Origin: Halomonas ventosae
GTDB taxonomy: Bacteria; Pseudomonadota; Gammaproteobacteria; Pseudomonadales; Halomonadaceae
Assembly (NCBI RefSeq): GCF_004361885.1
Contig: NZ_SNWH01000014.1
Location: 1 to 64,000 of the forward strand
Direction of reading: 5' to 3'
Length of the DNA stretch: 64,000 nt
Below, piece after piece: positions 33,522 to 42,359 of the stretch (position 1 is the first letter of the stretch; the number at the start of each line of letters is the position of its first letter). The position numbers were made by a program, and so were the translations under genes. A model generated the notes under the pieces. The model saw only the letters and a list, made by a program, of their open reading frames with translations. It was not told where the DNA came from and did no database searches.

Positions 33522-35105
33522 ATGAGGGAAGCGGGTGTCATGAGGGTCTCCGGCGCCATCTTCGCCATGGCTCTGGGCGTGGCGATCATTCTCGCCCGAG
33601 TGGCCGCCCTGCCGCTGATGCCCATCGACGAGACCCGCTACCTGTCGGTGGCCTGGGAGATGTGGCAACACCAGTCCTTCCTGGTGCCCCTCCTCAACGG
33701 CGAGGCCTACTCTCACAAGCCACCGCTGCTGTTCTGGCTGATCCAGCTGGGCTGGTGGCTGTTCGGCACCTCCGACTGGGTGGCCCGGCTGGTCATCCCC
33801 ACCGTGGGGCTCGCCGGATTCTGGCTGGTGGCCGATATCGTGCGCCAGCTCGCTCCCGATGCCCGGCGGGTCGCCTGGTGGGCGCCCGTGGTGCTGCTGA
33901 GCACCACCCTGTGGTTCCTTTATCTTGCCCTGAGCATGTTCGACATCCTGCTCAGCGTCTGCCTGTTGCTGGCGGTCGACGGCTGGCTGCGCTACCTGCG
34001 TACGGGGCATCGCCGCCTGCTCATCCTGGCCGGGCTGGCAGTCGGGCTGGGCGTGCTGGCCAAGGGTCCGGTGGTCTTTGTCTACTGGCTGCCGCTGGCG
34101 CTCGCTACCCGCTTCTGGTGGCCCGACAAGGCACTGCGCCAGGCCAGGATCTGGACGGCGCTGCTGGCGGCGAGCCTGCTGGGTGGCCTGATCGGCCTGG
34201 CCTGGGCAATCCCCGCGGCCATCGCCGGCGGCGAGGCCTATGCCAACGCCATCCTCTGGAGCCAGTCCGCGGGACGTGTCACCCAGGCCTTCGACCATGC
34301 CCGGCCCTGGTACTGGTACCTGCCGGCACTGCTGGTCGCCACCCTGCCCTGGCCCCTGATCGGCCTGTGGCAAAAACCCTGGACGGCGACACCGTTACAA
34401 CGCTTCGCCCTCTGTGGAATCCTGCCGCCGCTGCTCCTGCTCAGCCTGATCAGCGGCAAGCAGGCTCATTACCTGATGCCAATTTTGCCGTTCCTGGCCA
34501 TCTGGCTCTCCCTTCAGCTGGTGGCACGGCCACCAGGCAGGCAATGGGGCGTCGCCCTACTGCTACTGGCGATGACCGGCCTGATGGCGTTGCTGCCCGA
34601 TATTGTGGTGCGCATCTTTCCCCAGGCGCCGCTGTCATCGTGGAGCCGCCTCGGCACGTTGATCCCGCTGGCGTTGACGCTATGGCTGCTGAGCCGTCCC
34701 TGCCGAGCGGCGCTGGTGCTTGCCTGGCCGCTGACCCTGCTCACCCTGCTGCTGTTGCTGTCACCGGCGATCCGGCACTACTACGACCTGGCACCCATGG
34801 CACGACGGCTAGCCGATCTCGAGTCCCGCGGCATCCCCGTGGCCTATGCTGGCGAGTACCACAACCAGTTCCGTTTTCTGGGCCGCCTCGAGACGGATCT
34901 AACAGAGATAGACGCAGACCGTGTGCTACAGGCGTGGTTGGCCAACCATCCTCAAGGGCGAGTGATCGAGGTGCTCCGGGAGCCCACTCAACGACAGAGC
35001 GAGATCGCCAGCTATCATCAGCCCTTCCGAGGACGGAGCTACCTGATCGTGCCGGGTGACCGCTGGGAGGCCTTCGTCGCCGCCTCGGCGGAACCGAGCG
35101 AGTGA
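33522..35105 (+). CDS. ArnT-like family 39 glycosyltransferase (second copy)
   Basis: A 527-residue membrane protein with the same architecture as its neighbour: MPIDETRYLSVAWEMW is the acidic active-site loop and NGEAYSHKPPLLFWLIQLGW follows. It is clearly diverged from the first copy. The start at 33522 is preferred because AGGAGG lies 9 bases upstream; ATG at 33498 is an alternative with a weaker site. A different donor or acceptor from the first copy is inferred. Confidence 0.87.
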   Translation: MREAGVMRVSGAIFAMALGVAIILARVAALPLMPIDETRYLSVAWEMWQHQSFLVPLLNGEAYSHKPPLLFWLIQLGWWLFGTSDWVARLVIPTVGLAGFWLVADIVRQLAPDARRVAWWAPVVLLSTTLWFLYLALSMFDILLSVCLLLAVDGWLRYLRTGHRRLLILAGLAVGLGVLAKGPVVFVYWLPLALATRFWWPDKALRQARIWTALLAASLLGGLIGLAWAIPAAIAGGEAYANAILWSQSAGRVTQAFDHARPWYWYLPALLVATLPWPLIGLWQKPWTATPLQRFALCGILPPLLLLSLISGKQAHYLMPILPFLAIWLSLQLVARPPGRQWGVALLLLAMTGLMALLPDIVVRIFPQAPLSSWSRLGTLIPLALTLWLLSRPCRAALVLAWPLTLLTLLLLLSPAIRHYYDLAPMARRLADLESRGIPVAYAGEYHNQFRFLGRLETDLTEIDADRVLQAWLANHPQGRVIEVLREPTQRQSEIASYHQPFRGRSYLIVPGDRWEAFVAASAEPSE

Positions 35106-35181
35106 TGCGGCGCAACGCCTATTGGCCGTTGCCCTGCGCCACCGTATGCTGACTCCCTTTCCAGCCGCCAAGGCCTTGTGA

Positions 35182-35862
35182 ATGCCTCGTCCATTGCTGA
35201 TTCCGCTGGTCGCCCTTGTCATCCTTATCGCCCTGGCCCTCGGCTGGCAGTGGCTGGCCAGCCAGGAGTTGCTCACCATCGCCACGCTTAAGACCCTGCT
35301 CCAGGGTTCGCTGGCCTGGCGCGATGCGCCCTGGGCGGTGCTCATAGTGATAGCCGCCTACACAGGGGCCTCGCTGGTGATGTTCCCGCTCAGCTTGCTG
35401 GTGGCGCTGACCGGATTACTGTTCGGGCCCTGGTGGGGCTTCGTTTACGCCCTGGCCGGCACCCTCACTGCCTCGGTACTGACCTGGTGGGTGGGCCGAC
35501 GCATCGGCCGGGAAGCACTGCTGCGCCACGGCGGGCCGCGTTTAAAAGGCCTGTCGCGTTACCTATCGGGGCGCGGCATCCGCACCATGACGCTGGTCAA
35601 TCTGTTGCCGCTGGCCCCCTTCACCCTGACCAACATGATGGCCGGCGCCTTCCACCTGCGCTTTCGCGACTACATGATCGGTTCGACCCTGGGCATCGTG
35701 CCGGGACTCGCCGGGGTCACGCTACTGAGCAGCCAACTGGGGCAGCTGGCCACCGCCAACAACCGGCACGAGCTGCTGTGGGCCGGCGCCGGACTGCTGG
35801 CGGGCGTTATCATCCTGGTCGGCCTCAAGCGCTGGTCGGACCGGCGCCGCCGCGGGCGCTGA
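35182..35862 (+). CDS. TVP38/TMEM64-family membrane protein
   Basis: A 226-residue protein of the SNARE-associated/VTT (DedA-related) superfamily. The family core is visible: LLFGPWWGFVYALAGTLTASVLTWWVGRRIGRE near residue 80, and NLLPLAPFTLTNMMAGAFHLRFRDYMIGS near 140. Superfamily members are linked to lipid scrambling or recycling of undecaprenyl phosphate, which would fit the adjacent polyprenyl-sugar enzymes; this role is inference. It is convergent with the GT4 gene, with six bases between stops. Confidence 0.88.
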   Translation: MPRPLLIPLVALVILIALALGWQWLASQELLTIATLKTLLQGSLAWRDAPWAVLIVIAAYTGASLVMFPLSLLVALTGLLFGPWWGFVYALAGTLTASVLTWWVGRRIGREALLRHGGPRLKGLSRYLSGRGIRTMTLVNLLPLAPFTLTNMMAGAFHLRFRDYMIGSTLGIVPGLAGVTLLSSQLGQLATANNRHELLWAGAGLLAGVIILVGLKRWSDRRRRGR

Positions 35863-35868
35863 CGGACA

Positions 35869-37197
35869 CTACTCGCGTGGCACCTCGCTCTCATCTTGCG
35901 CCCGATTGCCCGGCCACCAGGCAGGTCGCTCCTGCTGCCACTCCTCCTGCACCAGATGGCGCAGCAGGCGTCCACGATGACACAGCATCTGCCACTCGGC
36001 CCCCAGGCGATAGCGCACCCGTTCCCAGCCCCCCTCGTCGGCATGGGTGAAAGGGCCGCCGCGGGCGATGGCGCGACGATAGACCCCCAGGCAACGCTCG
36101 GCACAGCGCTTCTCGTCATAGCTAGCGGCCGTTTCGAGTGCCGCCTCGGCGAGCGGCAGACGGAGGGTGGGGGCCGCCAGCGCGGCCAGCGCCCCGGCCA
36201 TGATGTCGATGTCGTCTTCGGCCAGTAGCCGCCCATTGTGGCCATCAACCACCACTTCACGCACACCCGGGGCATCCACGGCTACCACGGGCAGGCCAGC
36301 TGCCATGGCCTCTGCCACCACCATTCCCTGAGTCTCGCTGTGGGAGGCGAAGGCGAAGATATCCATGGCGTGGTAGGCATCGATCAGGGCCTGGCCCTGC
36401 AGGCGACCGGTAAAGTGTACTCGCCTCGCCACGCCTCGTGACTCGGCCAGGGCCTGGATACTGCCGCGCGCCTCCCCCTCGCCCACCACCAGGAAATGGG
36501 CACCGGGCTCGCGCGCCAGAACGGCACAGACAGCCTCGGTCAAGAAGCCCAGATTCTTCTCCAGCGCTAGTCGGCCCAGATGGCCGATCACGTAGTCGGT
36601 GCGGGGAATGCCGAGTCGTTCGCGCCAGCCAGTGCCATCGCCGATGGCAAAGCGCGCGGTATCCACGCCGCTCGGTACCACGCTGATCCAGGGATTGGCC
36701 TCGCGGCGCAGAAGCAGTTCACGGATGCTATCGCTGGGCGCAATCACCTCGTCGCACAACCAGGTGTACTGGGTGGCGAGCGCCACCGCAAAGCGCTGCA
36801 TGCGCGGCGAGCTGCCGGGCACATAGTGGGTGTAGTGCTCATAGAGGGTGTGGTGGGTGAAGACCAGCGGCAAACCGTAGGTCTCCGCTGCGCGGGCGGC
36901 GGTATCGCCCAGCAGGAAAGGGTGGTGGGCGTGGACGATGTCGGGGTCGAACGCCTCGATGGCTTCATGCAGCTGACCGGGGATCGGCACCGGCAACGAG
37001 AAATCGCTGCCATTGAAGTGCTGGACGGCCACCACTCGCACTACGTCGTGCTCCTCGCTCGGCTGCCCTGCCAGGCGCGGGGCCACCACCAGTACCTGGT
37101 GGCCGGCGATCTGCAGCTGATGCTTGAGACGCTGCACCGACTCGCTGACGCCGCCGACAATGGGCAGATAGGTATTGGTGAACATCAGCACATTCAC
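35869..37197 (-). CDS. Family 4 glycosyltransferase
   Basis: A 442-residue GT-B fold enzyme. N-terminal NTYLPIVGGVSESVQRLKHQL and VHAHHPFLLGDTAARAAE, then the donor-binding C-terminal half with GHLGRLALEKNLGFLTEA and SHSETQGMVVAEAMAAGLPVVA (the E-x7-E region). About 60 residues beyond the usual domain end form a basic, Trp-rich tail, possibly membrane-associating. Likely an alpha-glycosyltransferase acting on a lipid or polysaccharide; substrate unknown. Confidence 0.9.
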   Translation of the reverse strand: MNVLMFTNTYLPIVGGVSESVQRLKHQLQIAGHQVLVVAPRLAGQPSEEHDVVRVVAVQHFNGSDFSLPVPIPGQLHEAIEAFDPDIVHAHHPFLLGDTAARAAETYGLPLVFTHHTLYEHYTHYVPGSSPRMQRFAVALATQYTWLCDEVIAPSDSIRELLLRREANPWISVVPSGVDTARFAIGDGTGWRERLGIPRTDYVIGHLGRLALEKNLGFLTEAVCAVLAREPGAHFLVVGEGEARGSIQALAESRGVARRVHFTGRLQGQALIDAYHAMDIFAFASHSETQGMVVAEAMAAGLPVVAVDAPGVREVVVDGHNGRLLAEDDIDIMAGALAALAAPTLRLPLAEAALETAASYDEKRCAERCLGVYRRAIARGGPFTHADEGGWERVRYRLGAEWQMLCHRGRLLRHLVQEEWQQERPAWWPGNRAQDESEVPRE

Positions 37198-37385
37198 GAA
37201 AACGAGACTCCTCGACTGGCGGTGGCAACATTCTGCCGGGAAGGCATTCGGCTGGCCATCTCCTGTTCAAGATAGGCGACAAAGGCGCGGCGTAAGGCAT
37301 GATGGATAATAAGTTGAATGATATCCCGATTATCTTTTTCATGTGGAGAGCTAGCACCCATCATGCCCATAGAGGAGAAAATGCC

Positions 37386-38459
37386 ATGACCCATCGCATC
37401 GCCGTCATCGCCGGTGACGGCATCGGCAAGGAAGTTATGCCGGAAGGGCTGCGCGCCCTCGAGGCCGCCGCCGCGCGCTTCGGCATCGATCTGAGCCTCG
37501 AGCACTTCGATTTCGCCAGCTGCGATTACTACGCCGCGCATGGCCAGATGCTGCCCGACGACTGGTTCGAACAGCTCAAGGACTGCGATGCCATCTTCTA
37601 TGGTGCCGTCGGCTGGCCGGAGACGGTTCCCGACCATATCTCGCTATGGGGCTCGCTGTTACAGTTCCGTCGTCGTTTCGACCAGTACGTCAACCTGCGC
37701 CCCTGCAAGCTGCTACCGGGGGTGAAGAGCCCGTTGGCGGGCCGCGCGCCCGGCGATATCGATTTCTATGTGGTGCGCGAGAACACCGAGGGCGAGTATT
37801 CCAGTGTCGGCGGCAAGATGTTCGAGGGCACCGACCGCGAGGTGGTAATCCAGGAGACGGTGATGACCCGCACCGGCGTCGACAGGGTACTCAAGTATGC
37901 CTTCGATCTGGCGGCCTCCCGCCCTCGCAAGAAGCTCACCTCGGCCACCAAGTCTAACGGCATCGCCATTACCATGCCCTGGTGGGACGAGCGCGTGAGA
38001 GCCATGGGGGCGCACTATCCCGAGGTGGCGGTAGACCAGTTCCACATCGACATCCTCACCGCCAACTTCGTGATGCACCCCGACTGGTTCGACGTGGTGG
38101 TAGCCAGCAACCTGTTCGGCGATATCCTCTCCGACCTGGGACCGGCCTGCACCGGCACGATCGGTGTGGCGCCCTCGGCCAACATCAACCCGGACGGCGC
38201 CTTCCCGAGCCTCTTCGAGCCCGTCCACGGCAGCGCCCCGGATATCTACGGCAAGGGTATCGCCAACCCCATCGGCCAGATCTGGTCTGCGGCCATGATG
38301 CTCGAGCACCTGGGCCACCCGGCAGCCGGCCAGGCGGTCGTCGATGCCTTCGAGGCGGTGCTCGCCGAGGACGACAAGACGCTGCTGACGCCGGATGTCG
38401 GTGGCCAAGGCACCACCGCGACCTTGGGCCGCGCCATCGCCGCTAAGCTCGCCGGCTGA
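37386..38459 (+). CDS. Tartrate dehydrogenase/D-malate dehydrogenase (TtuC/DmlA family)
   Basis: A 357-residue beta-decarboxylating dehydrogenase related to isopropylmalate dehydrogenase. The family-specific segment LWGSLLQFRRRFDQYVNLRPCKLLPGVKSPL is near residues 85-115. The Mg2+ aspartates lie in VASNLFGDILSDLGP and the NAD site in EPVHGSAPDIYGKGIANP. The family uses D-malate, tartrate or 3-isopropylmalate; the choice between names is not possible by eye. The start at 37386 follows AGAGGAGAAAATGCC. It is divergent from the GT4 gene with no LysR regulator next to it. Confidence 0.9.
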   Translation: MTHRIAVIAGDGIGKEVMPEGLRALEAAAARFGIDLSLEHFDFASCDYYAAHGQMLPDDWFEQLKDCDAIFYGAVGWPETVPDHISLWGSLLQFRRRFDQYVNLRPCKLLPGVKSPLAGRAPGDIDFYVVRENTEGEYSSVGGKMFEGTDREVVIQETVMTRTGVDRVLKYAFDLAASRPRKKLTSATKSNGIAITMPWWDERVRAMGAHYPEVAVDQFHIDILTANFVMHPDWFDVVVASNLFGDILSDLGPACTGTIGVAPSANINPDGAFPSLFEPVHGSAPDIYGKGIANPIGQIWSAAMMLEHLGHPAAGQAVVDAFEAVLAEDDKTLLTPDVGGQGTTATLGRAIAAKLAG

Positions 38460-38479
38460 TCCTCCCGCCAGCAACGATC

Positions 38480-38523
38480 AGGCCCCACCCTGCTCTCCTT
38501 CACGGAGCAACTGGGCGGGGCCT
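38480..38523. terminator. Convergent terminator between the dehydrogenase and wrbA
   Basis: AGGCCCC (38480-38486) pairs with GGGGCCT (38517-38523), and an inner TGCTC/GAGCA stem closes a loop. It lies between two convergent stops and can serve both genes. Confidence 0.55.
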
Positions 38524-38549
38524 AATTCGTGGCAAGGCTTGGTGAGACG

Positions 38550-39146
38550 TCAGCCAGCGAGCTTAGCGGCGATGCGTGCCACGTGTTCACCCTGGAAGCG
38601 GGCGATCTTGAGCTCTCGGTCGTCGGGCTGGCGCGAGCCATCGCCCCCGGCGATGGTGGAGGCACCGTAGGGATTGCCGCCGCCGGCCTGGTCAAAGATG
38701 TACTGCTCGCCGATGCCATAACCCAGCGGCACGATCACCATGCCGTGGTGCGCCAGGGTGTGCCAGAAGGAGGTGATGGTGGTCTCCTGGCCGCCGCCAG
38801 TACCGGTGGAGATGAAGACGCTAGCCACCTTGCCACGGAGTTTGCCGCCCGCCCACAGGCCACCGGTCTGGTCGAGGAAGGTGCGCATCTGGGCGGACAT
38901 GTTGCCGAAGCGGGTCGGGCTGCCGAAGATCACGGCATCGAAGTCGGCCAGCTCATCGGGGCTCGCCTCGGGGGTGTTGAAGGACTGGCCGCCGGCCTTG
39001 GCGAAGGCCTCGGGGTCCATGGTCTCAGGCACCCGCTTGAGAGTAACCTCGACGCCTTCGACCTCGCGCGCCCCTTCGGCCACCGTGCGGGCCAGGGTAT
39101 CGATATGGCCATACATGGAATGATAGAGCACCAGTATCCGGGTCAT
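38550..39146 (-). CDS. wrbA: NAD(P)H:quinone oxidoreductase WrbA
   Basis: A 198-residue flavodoxin-like quinone reductase, the same length as E. coli WrbA. It carries the FMN-binding [34 protein letters not shown] and [12 protein letters not shown] motifs. It reduces quinones by two electrons to avoid semiquinone radicals. The start at 39146 follows GAGAGGAGGCGAACG. The promoter region carries CGTTTTCG/CGAAAACG repeats (listed separately). Confidence 0.95.
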   Translation of the reverse strand: MTRILVLYHSMYGHIDTLARTVAEGAREVEGVEVTLKRVPETMDPEAFAKAGGQSFNTPEASPDELADFDAVIFGSPTRFGNMSAQMRTFLDQTGGLWAGGKLRGKVASVFISTGTGGGQETTITSFWHTLAHHGMVIVPLGYGIGEQYIFDQAGGGNPYGASTIAGGDGSRQPDDRELKIARFQGEHVARIAAKLAG

Positions 39147-39164
39147 TCGTTCGCCTCCTCTCAT

Positions 39165-39270
39165 CGTTTTCGTCGTTTCAGTGGTATTGGTAGTGAATCC
39201 CCAGTGTAGAATCGCCGAAAACGAAAGAAAGCGAAGAAATTCGACGCGACCGGTCGAACGAAACGAAACA
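39165..39270. promoter_or_regulatory. CGAAA-rich repeats in the wrbA upstream region
   Basis: CGTTTTCG (39165-39172) and CGAAAACG (39216-39223) form an 8-bp inverted repeat. A further cluster CGAACGAAACGAAAC is at 39255-39269. A plausible minus-strand -10 (TACACT) lies between them. The arrangement resembles sites of DeoR-type repressors; binding is inferred. Confidence 0.35.
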
Positions 39271-39513
39271 TCACGCCCAGCGCCATACGCCCTCGAGAAT
39301 CCGCACCCGGTCTGCGGTCAGGTTGTCGCGCCGGTTGCGCCCTCTCTCGACGAAGGCCTCGCCGAAGCTGCGCCCTGGCCCGGTCAGACGCGGATTTTCA
39401 CCCTGGGGCCGGTCACTTTCATCCGGCCGACCCGCGAGCTTGAGTCCACCAACGACAGGCGCGAGGGTAAGAGCAGCTGCCACCATACCGACAACACCGA
39501 TAATAGGTGCCAT
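39271..39513 (-). CDS. Hypothetical 80-residue single-helix membrane protein
   Basis: The frame starting [19 protein letters not shown] has one N-terminal hydrophobic segment (residues 2-26) and a hydrophilic tail rich in Arg and Gly ending [22 protein letters not shown] lies before the ATG. Codon choice looks like that of neighbouring genes. It would start head-to-head with the DUF1338 gene with only one base between the start codons, so each ribosome site would lie in the other gene. No family is recognised. Confidence 0.4.
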   Translation of the reverse strand: MAPIIGVVGMVAAALTLAPVVGGLKLAGRPDESDRPQGENPRLTGPGRSFGEAFVERGRNRRDNLTADRVRILEGVWRWA

Positions 39514-39514
39514 T

Positions 39515-40342
39515 ATGCCCTCTGAGATGAGCCTCGAGCCGTTCTTCACCCGCCTGTGGGACGACTACACCGCCATGACCCCCCAGGCGATCCGCATCCA
39601 TGACGCCCTGGTCGCCGATGGCGAGACCATCGTCAACGACCATGTGGCCTTTCGCACCTTCGATCGGGGCCCCATCCGCCTGGCCGATCTGGAGCCTCAT
39701 CTGATGGCGCTGGGCTATACCCGACTGGAACCCTACGACTTCGAAGCCAAGAAGCTGCACGCCTGGGGCTATCTGCCGCCGCAGGAGAATCAGCCACGGG
39801 TATTCCTCTCGGAGCTGAAGTGTCGAGAGCTCTCGGCCCCGGCCCAGCGGATCATCGACGAGCTGGTGGCCCAGATCGATCCCACCCGTGTCGCCTCACC
39901 CGAGGTAATGTGGGCGGGTCGCCTATGGCAAGCGCCGACCTGGGCGGAGTATCAGACCCTGGCCGAGGAGAGCGAGTACGCCGCCTGGCTGTCGATCATC
40001 GGCCTGCGAGCCAACCACTTCACGATCAGCGTCAACCACCTGCGCCGCCACGATACCCTGGAGAAGCTGCTGGCACGCGTCGAGTCGCTGGGCCTGTCCA
40101 TCAACGCCTCCGGCGGTCGCATCAAGGGCTCCCTCGAGGTGCTGCTGGAGCAAGCCTCGACGCTCGCCGACCGCATGCCCTTCACCTTCTCCGGTGGCAG
40201 GATCGAGGAGATTCCCACCTGCTACTACGAGTTCGCCCGGCGCTATCCGGATGCGGACGGCCGGCTCTATCAGGGCTTCGTCGCCGCCAGTGCCGACCGG
40301 ATCTTCGAGTCCACCGACGCCAAGCCCGACCATGCTGGCTGA
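39515..40342 (+). CDS. DUF1338-family protein (possible 2-oxoacid dioxygenase/decarboxylase)
   Basis: A 275-residue VOC-fold protein of the DUF1338 family, whose characterised larger member (HglS/YdcJ) converts 2-oxoadipate to D-2-hydroxyglutarate with Fe(II). Candidate metal ligands are His in NDHVAFRTFD (near residue 36), His in LRANHFTISVNHL (near 168) and Glu in CYYEFARRYPD (near 240). This is the short version of the family and its substrate is unknown. The start at 39515 follows TAGGTGCCATT; 39527 is an alternative. It overlaps astE by 11 bases, so the two are coupled. Confidence 0.8.
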   Translation: MPSEMSLEPFFTRLWDDYTAMTPQAIRIHDALVADGETIVNDHVAFRTFDRGPIRLADLEPHLMALGYTRLEPYDFEAKKLHAWGYLPPQENQPRVFLSELKCRELSAPAQRIIDELVAQIDPTRVASPEVMWAGRLWQAPTWAEYQTLAEESEYAAWLSIIGLRANHFTISVNHLRRHDTLEKLLARVESLGLSINASGGRIKGSLEVLLEQASTLADRMPFTFSGGRIEEIPTCYYEFARRYPDADGRLYQGFVAASADRIFESTDAKPDHAG

Positions 40343-41318
40343 GTGGCTCGACCAGGGCCTGGAGGGGCGTGCCCCCTCCCGCAGCGAGGGCAGGATCGCC
40401 GGGGGGCGTTTCCGGCTGCTCGCCCCGGGGGTGCTCGAACTCGCGCCGGACACCCCCGCAACAGGGGCGAGGGCCTGCGTGCTCTCGGTCGGTATCCACG
40501 GCAACGAGACGGCCCCCATGGAGCTGCTGGGCGAGGTCCTGGCCCGGCTGGAGGCCGGGCTGCTGCGCCTGGGGGCCCCGCTGCTGGTGATCCTGGGCAA
40601 CCCCGAGGCGATCCAGCGCGGCCAGCGCTGTGTCGCCACCAACCTCAACCGGCTGTTCCGGCGCGACCTCGATCAGGCCGGTGACGAGCCCGACCGGGCC
40701 CGGGTGCTGATGGCCGAGGTGGATGCCTTCTACGCCCGCCACCCCGGCCGGGAGCGCCTGCACTACGACCTGCACACGGCGATCCGCGACAGCCGCTTCC
40801 CGCGCTTCGTGGTCGAGCCCTTCACCGCGACGCCGACGCCTGCCGAGCAGTGGCGCTGGCTGGCGGGCGCCGGCATCCAGGCGGTACTGCACCAGCACCG
40901 CCACAGTTGGACCTTCTCGCACCACTCGAAGCACTACCATGGGGCGGCGGCCTTCACCCTGGAGCTGGGCCGCGCGCTACCGTTCGGCCACAACGACCTC
41001 GCTCCCCTGGCCCCCATGGGCCGGATGCTCGAGGCACTGCTCGAGGGCCGCGTGCCGGCTACCGGCGAGCCCGGCACCATGGCCTTCTTTCGCGTCGAGC
41101 ACGAACTGCTGCGCCACAGCGAGGCGTTCCGACTCTGCTTCCCGGACGATACACCCAACTTCTCTGAATTCCCGCCGGGCACCCTGCTGGCGGAAGATGC
41201 CGTCGCCGGCGAGACACGCGTCGGTGACACCGCCCTCTCGGTGGTCTTTCCCAATGCCCAGGTCGAGATCGGTGCCCGGGCGGCGCTGCTGGTGGTACCG
41301 AGCCCGCCACCGGGCTGA
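40332..41318 (+). CDS. astE: Succinylglutamate desuccinylase
   Basis: Zinc hydrolase that releases glutamate and succinate from N-succinylglutamate, the last step of the arginine succinyltransferase (AST) pathway. The 328-residue protein has zinc motif GIHGNETAP near residue 55, HYDLHTAIRDSRFPRF near 140 and the catalytic glutamate in FTLELGRALPFG near 210, as in E. coli AstE (322). The other ast genes are not in this window. The start lies inside the DUF1338 gene. Confidence 0.9.
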   Translation: MLAEWLDQGLEGRAPSRSEGRIAGGRFRLLAPGVLELAPDTPATGARACVLSVGIHGNETAPMELLGEVLARLEAGLLRLGAPLLVILGNPEAIQRGQRCVATNLNRLFRRDLDQAGDEPDRARVLMAEVDAFYARHPGRERLHYDLHTAIRDSRFPRFVVEPFTATPTPAEQWRWLAGAGIQAVLHQHRHSWTFSHHSKHYHGAAAFTLELGRALPFGHNDLAPLAPMGRMLEALLEGRVPATGEPGTMAFFRVEHELLRHSEAFRLCFPDDTPNFSEFPPGTLLAEDAVAGETRVGDTALSVVFPNAQVEIGARAALLVVPSPPPG

Positions 41319-41402
41319 GGCACCTCCTGCTCGACACCCCCGGCCATTTACAACATCAATTCATAACAACAACTCACAACAACAATCCCCAGGAGCCCCG
41401 TC

Positions 41403-41486
41403 ATGACCCATGCCATCCCCGCCCCGGCCACGTATAGAATACCCGGCTCGCCGCGCCCCGCTGCCGAAGCGCCTCCGGCCTGCTAG
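41403..41486 (+). CDS. Possible 27-codon leader peptide or 5' gene remnant
   Basis: A small frame (starts MTHAIPAPATYRIPG, ends at TAG) with a good CCAGGAGCCCCGTC site before it and an unstructured CAA-rich leader. Two TAGAAT -10-like elements lie inside or just after it. It may be a remnant of a deleted gene or a regulatory leader for the downstream ABC operon; no similarity is recognised. Confidence 0.25.
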   Translation: MTHAIPAPATYRIPGSPRPAAEAPPAC

Positions 41487-41564
41487 AATCGCCCCCTTCC
41501 ACGTCCCCGGCCGCGCCGGGCGACTCTCGATGCAGCGGACCGCCCACGATCTGGAGCCCGTTCC

Positions 41565-42335
41565 ATGGCCGATACCCCCATTCCGCTGGAAGTGCGCCAC
41601 ATCACCAAGCGATTCGGCAATGCCGAAGTCCTCAAGGGCCTCTCCCTGAAGGCCCACAAGGGCGATGTGATTACCTTGATCGGAGCCTCCGGCTCCGGCA
41701 AGAGTACCTTCCTGCGCTGCATGAACCTGCTCGAGCAACCCGACGAGGGCGAGGTGATTGTCCACGGCGAGGAGATCCGCTTCAAGCAGACCCGACACGG
41801 CCGCGAACCGGCCGACTGGAAGCAGGTGGTGCGCATGCGCGCCAAGCTCTCCATGGTCTTTCAGAGCTTCAACCTCTGGGCACATATGACGCTGCTCGAG
41901 AACGTCATCGAGGCGCCGGTGCATGTGCTGGGCAAGCCGAAGAAGCAGGCCATCACCCATGCCCGGCAACTGCTCGAACGGGTTGGCCTGGCCGCCCATG
42001 CCGACTACTACCCGGCGCAGATGTCCGGCGGCCAGCAGCAGCGCGGGGCCATCGCCCGCGCCTTGGCCATGGACCCGGAGGTGATGCTCTTCGACGAGCC
42101 CACTTCGGCACTGGACCCGGAGCTGGTCGGTGACGTATTGAAGGTAATGCGCGACCTGGCCAAGGAGGGGCGCACCATGATCGTGGTCACCCACGAGATG
42201 GCCTTCGCCCGCGACGTCTCCTCCCAGGTCATCTATCTCCACCAGGGGCGGATCGAGGAAGCCGGCCCGCCGGAGCAAGTGCTGAACAACCCGCATTCCG
42301 AGCGGCTCAAGCAGTTCCTGACGCCCAAGCACTGA
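41565..42335 (+). CDS. aotP: Basic amino acid ABC transporter ATP-binding protein
   Basis: A 256-residue ATPase of the polar amino acid (HisP/AotP/ArtP) family. Walker A is GASGSGKST near residue 38, the signature is MSGGQQQR and Walker B MLFDEPTSALDPE. The insertion EIRFKQTRHGREPADWKQVVRMR near residue 75 is typical of the histidine/arginine/ornithine subgroup. It is followed by two permeases and a binding protein; astE upstream supports arginine or ornithine. Confidence 0.9.
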   Translation: MADTPIPLEVRHITKRFGNAEVLKGLSLKAHKGDVITLIGASGSGKSTFLRCMNLLEQPDEGEVIVHGEEIRFKQTRHGREPADWKQVVRMRAKLSMVFQSFNLWAHMTLLENVIEAPVHVLGKPKKQAITHARQLLERVGLAAHADYYPAQMSGGQQQRGAIARALAMDPEVMLFDEPTSALDPELVGDVLKVMRDLAKEGRTMIVVTHEMAFARDVSSQVIYLHQGRIEEAGPPEQVLNNPHSERLKQFLTPKH

Positions 42336-42359
42336 GATGGAACGCACGAGGAGGCTTCC

